64,000 bases of DNA from Bacteroidota bacterium. Lineage in GTDB: Bacteria > Bacteroidota > Bacteroidia > Bacteroidales > JAGNHN01. Numbering within the stretch: position 1 is the stretch's first letter; every line of letters begins with the position of its first letter. A program made the translations under genes and the position numbers. This document shows, piece by piece, positions 61,484 to 64,000 of this stretch. The notes below the pieces were generated by a model that worked only from the letters and a program-made list of their open reading frames with translations, was not told the origin of the DNA and ran no database searches. The DNA is taken from contig JAKLHK010000003.1 in the NCBI GenBank assembly GCA_022710185.1, forward strand, positions 1 through 64,000. Reading direction: 5' to 3'.

Positions 61484-62518
61484 ATGGCCAGGCTCTCCGG
61501 AATTGTCCTCAGCTTATGCGCGTTCCTGTTTCCGTTCCTTCCGGCTTATGCCCAGGGCCGCGACTATGCCCTGGAGGCTTTCAGTCTCAGGATGGAAGGC
61601 CAATGGACCCTTGCAGAGCAGTTGCTTGAGCATGCCATAGCCGTGGATTCTGCCGATGCCCGGGCATATTTTGAGCTGGGAAGGATACGTCAGCTGCGCC
61701 TCACGGACGGGTTGGACCGTTTCGGGCAGGTTTTTTCGGAGCTGACGCCGAGGATCAAAGCGGAGAGGGCCTTGCTGGAAGAGTGCATCCGCAGGGACCC
61801 AGCGTATGCCAGGGCCCATCTTTGGGCAGGGATCAATGAAAGCCAACTGCTGATGGCCTATCTGTATACCCCTTCGAAATGGGTCCGGGTGGCCAGGATA
61901 AGCAAGCGTTCCATAGCCTATTTTCAGAATGCCGTAGCCCTTGATCCCGGCATGATGGAGGCCAGGGCCCATCTTGTTTCCATGCAGCGTTTCGGATGGT
62001 TTTTCGGAGGCGATCGCAGGGCGGCCTGGGAAGGGCTGAGGTATCTGGCGGAAAAAAGCCCTGGCTTTGCCGTATACGTTGGGGCGGATATGATGGAGGA
62101 GGACCAGCTCAAGCCATTTCTTGACTCCCTTATCCATGCCCATCCCGATGACCTGGACCTGCTGGAGCAGGCGGCCTTGTATAGGCATGGATGGAGCAAG
62201 GCTGAACGTATGAAGGCCTGGCAGCGGGTGCTGGACCGTGATCCTACCCGTATCCGTGCGCTCAACTCCATGATCAACTCGGCCGACAGCCTGAGCGGGG
62301 ACAGTCTTTATGTCGCCTATATCCAGCGCCTTGCCGCTGCCCACCGTAGTGCACCTGCCTTACTCAGGTCCATGGAGCCCAAGATGTATGCCCGGCTGTA
62401 CCGGAGACTGGGAGATGCAGAAAAGGCAAGGGAGTACACCAAACAGGCCAGGGCCCTGGATGAGGCGATGATACAGTACAACCTTCAGCTGCCGTTTGAC
62501 TGGCTTACCCCTCCCTGA
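61484..62518 (+). CDS. Secreted TPR-like protein
   Basis: A 344-residue protein with a signal peptide (MARLSGIVLSLCAFLFPFLPAYA, then Gln) and TPR-like helical repeats (SLRMEGQWTLAEQLLEHAIAVDSADARAYFELGRI, ARISKRSIAYFQNAVALDPGMMEARAHLVSMQRFGWFFGG). The GWFFGGDRRAA stretch in the middle of the repeats is reminiscent of a TRAP-T-associated TPR family, but this is not certain. No partner gene is adjacent. A near-consensus promoter (TACCTTTA, 61405-61412) lies upstream. Confidence 0.78.
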   Translation: MARLSGIVLSLCAFLFPFLPAYAQGRDYALEAFSLRMEGQWTLAEQLLEHAIAVDSADARAYFELGRIRQLRLTDGLDRFGQVFSELTPRIKAERALLEECIRRDPAYARAHLWAGINESQLLMAYLYTPSKWVRVARISKRSIAYFQNAVALDPGMMEARAHLVSMQRFGWFFGGDRRAAWEGLRYLAEKSPGFAVYVGADMMEEDQLKPFLDSLIHAHPDDLDLLEQAALYRHGWSKAERMKAWQRVLDRDPTRIRALNSMINSADSLSGDSLYVAYIQRLAAAHRSAPALLRSMEPKMYARLYRRLGDAEKAREYTKQARALDEAMIQYNLQLPFDWLTPP

Positions 62519-62611
62519 ACAGGGCTATCCCAACTGAATCGTTTACGGAACATTCATCTGGTGTTTTCAGGGTTCAGCAAGCCCGACCTATCCGGAGTGA
62601 TCAGGGGTTGA

Positions 62612-63628
62612 TTACCATCTGGTCCGTATCCCTTCTTCGGTAATATACCCGGTGATGAGCTGGTGGGGGGTGACATCGAAGGCTGGGTTCAGGGCCGGGG
62701 ACCCGGGGGAAGTGACGCGGACGGTGCGCAGGACCCCTTCCTCATCCGGTCCGGTTTGGTAATGCACCTCTTCTTCGGAGCGTGCTTCGATAGGGATATC
62801 GTCCCCGCCAGGGCAATGGGGGTCGAAGGTGGAAAGGGGTGCCGCGATGTAAAAAGGAATGTGGTAGTGCTGTGCTGCGATGGCCTTTTGCAGGGTCCCA
62901 ATCTTATTCGCGGTGTCCCCGTTGGCTGCAATACGGTCGGCCCCGGTGATAACCAGACCGATGCGTCCCTGGTGCATCAGCCAGGCTGCGGCGTTGTCGG
63001 GGATGATGTAATGGGCGATGCCTTCCTGTTCCAGTTCCCAGGCCGTAAGCCGGGCGCCCTGGCTGCGGGGACGGGTTTCGTCGGCAAACACGGTGAACCG
63101 ACGGCCTTCGCGATGGGCGGCATAGAGGGGTGCCAGGGCGCTGCCGTGGTCCACCAGTCCGAGCCATCCTGCATTGCAATGGGTCAGCACCCCCATGCCT
63201 TCACGGATGAGGTGCTTTCCATGCTGTCCTATCCTGCGGCCCGCTTCCGCATTCTGATCGGCCAGTGCAAGGGCTTTCTCCAGGGCGGCCGCCGGGCTCA
63301 GCAAGGCCGCCTGGTATACGGCTTCCAGGCTGGCGAAAAGGTCGCGGGCAGTCGGTCGGGCGGATGCGATGAGGTCGCGGGCCTGGACCAGGCGCTCTTC
63401 ATAGTTCTCCTCCTTCCCGGCCAGCGCGGCCTGTGCCATAGCGAAACCCGCTGCTGCCCCAATGGCCCCGGCCCCACGGGTGACCATGGTTTGTATGGCC
63501 CGGCAAGTGGCGTGGTGATCTTCGCAGCGGACGATGTTAAAGGCAAAGGGCAGCAGGGTCTGATCTATCATGCAGACCGTTCCACCCTCCATCCAAACGG
63601 ACCGGTAAGATTTACCGCGGACCTCCAC
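62612..63628 (-). CDS. mtnA: Methylthioribose-1-phosphate isomerase
   Basis: It isomerises 5-methylthioribose 1-phosphate to the ribulose form in methionine salvage; related proteins act on 5-deoxyribose 1-phosphate, which cannot be excluded. The 338-residue protein belongs to the eIF2B-alpha-like fold. Landmarks are MIDQTLLPFAF, TMVTRGAGAIGAAAGFAMA, the catalytic-Cys region GVLTHCNAGWLGLVDHGSALAPLYAAH, FADETRPRSQGARLTAWEL and the catalytic-Asp region VITGADRIAANGDTANKIGT. The GTG at 63628 is preferred over an ATG at 63592 because SYRSVWMEGG is family-conserved. It begins 3 nt after the preceding outer-membrane gene ends. No other methionine-salvage gene is in the window. Confidence 0.93.
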   Translation of the reverse strand: MEVRGKSYRSVWMEGGTVCMIDQTLLPFAFNIVRCEDHHATCRAIQTMVTRGAGAIGAAAGFAMAQAALAGKEENYEERLVQARDLIASARPTARDLFASLEAVYQAALLSPAAALEKALALADQNAEAGRRIGQHGKHLIREGMGVLTHCNAGWLGLVDHGSALAPLYAAHREGRRFTVFADETRPRSQGARLTAWELEQEGIAHYIIPDNAAAWLMHQGRIGLVITGADRIAANGDTANKIGTLQKAIAAQHYHIPFYIAAPLSTFDPHCPGGDDIPIEARSEEEVHYQTGPDEEGVLRTVRVTSPGSPALNPAFDVTPHQLITGYITEEGIRTRW

Positions 63629-63631
63629 GGG

Positions 63632-64000
63632 CTACCAGACGTAACGTATGGAGAAGGCGCCGTCGCTGCCCCAGAAGCCGGAATGGCCCGTCAGGTTGAA
63701 GGCCGGCTTCCAGTCGAGGCCGACGGAGATGGGGACCTCATCGAAGACGTATTCCAGCCCAAGGATGCCATCGATGCCCAGCACGGTGTAGTCCTTGTTG
63801 TCGTCGAACCAGGGGTGACCGTCGTAACCCCCGAAAAATCCAGCATGGGCGCCGAAGCCGTAGAACCAGGAGAGGCCTTCGTGCCTGAGCCCTTCCTGAA
63901 ACTCAAGGAGGCCGGTGACCATGAAGCCCTGCCAGCGGGTGGTAAGGATGCCCTCAAGGGCCTGGTCGCTGCTGGTGAAGTGTTTCAGGGTGATGCCGTT
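63632..64000 (-). CDS. Outer-membrane beta-barrel-like protein, C-terminal part (partial)
   Basis: The reading frame is open to the window edge, giving 122 C-terminal residues. Alternating hydrophobic and aromatic residues (SWFYGFGAHAGFFGGYDG, YTVLGIDGILGLEYVFDEVPISVGLDWKPAFNL) and a terminal RYVW fit a small eight-stranded outer-membrane barrel. The 5' end lies outside the window. It is immediately upstream of mtnA. The function is unknown. Confidence 0.7.
   Translation of the reverse strand, partial: NGITLKHFTSSDQALEGILTTRWQGFMVTGLLEFQEGLRHEGLSWFYGFGAHAGFFGGYDGHPWFDDNKDYTVLGIDGILGLEYVFDEVPISVGLDWKPAFNLTGHSGFWGSDGAFSIRYVW

Overview
The window is a chromosomal segment from a Bacteroidota (Bacteroidetes) bacterium. 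Lineage evidence is the T9SS/gliding translocon protein SprA, two proteins with type IX sorting domains (one interrupted), an Omp28-type lipoprotein, and DUF6029 and FISUMP families. About sixteen genes are preceded by the Bacteroidota -7 promoter element TAnnTTTG, and many signal peptides are followed directly by Gln (the 'Q-rule' of this phylum). No rRNA, tRNA, CRISPR array or complete insertion sequence was seen. Most of the window is high-GC core genome. The two large surface-protein genes at 28.1-33.9 kb and the sorting-domain genes at 46.6-50.2 kb have visibly different composition.

Layout. 0-2.5 kb: an IS21-like terminal-repeat remnant, a sirtuin and malate dehydrogenase. 2.6-6.4 kb: a sulfur cluster, with a Crp/Fnr-type regulator divergent from sulfide:quinone reductase-like flavoprotein, DUF1641, TusE/DsrC-like and DsrE-like genes, and two FNR-type palindromes between them. 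6.4-18.2 kb: malic enzyme, ruvA, sprA, gcvH and tonB, an order familiar in Bacteroidota. 18.5-21.5 kb: thiL-uvrC. 22-27.9 kb: a complete suf operon (sufBCDSE plus a DUF59 gene) with an inverted repeat just before sufB. 28.1-33.9 kb: two lower-GC secreted proteins. 34-43.9 kb: dxs, a TSUP permease with isoaspartyl peptidase, a dCMP deaminase/P-loop kinase pair, manA, and a TlpA-DUF6029-Omp28 envelope operon. 44.2-53 kb: an ABC-F ATPase, a T9SS cargo gene broken by a stop codon, an intact T9SS cargo gene, an aldehyde dehydrogenase and an EamA transporter. 53.2-64 kb: rplU-rpmA, serS, a TPR protein with rsmA, a large sortilin/BNR-type protein, a TPR protein, mtnA and a partial outer-membrane gene.

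The most unusual feature is intergenic. Almost every non-coding gap contains short tandem arrays with a 7-nt period (some mixed 7/9 nt), each with its own unit sequence. They recall the heptanucleotide STRRs known from cyanobacteria. The families appear to have preferred positions. TGATATC arrays lie just downstream of stop codons in gene-sense orientation (4 of 4). TAGCCAC arrays lie upstream of genes in sense orientation (3 of 3). CATAGAA arrays lie upstream of two genes. A GATTGAC-GAGGGC-GATTGAC element supplies the stop codons of both maeB and uvrC, and the last ~23 residues of UvrC are read out of degenerate heptamer DNA. Interspersed with these is a ~175-bp dispersed repeat (two full copies, one partial) that can fold around a conserved long-range stem. 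These arrays, the sulfur cluster with its operators, and the stop codon that replaces the expected post-signal-peptide Gln are the main points worth following up.
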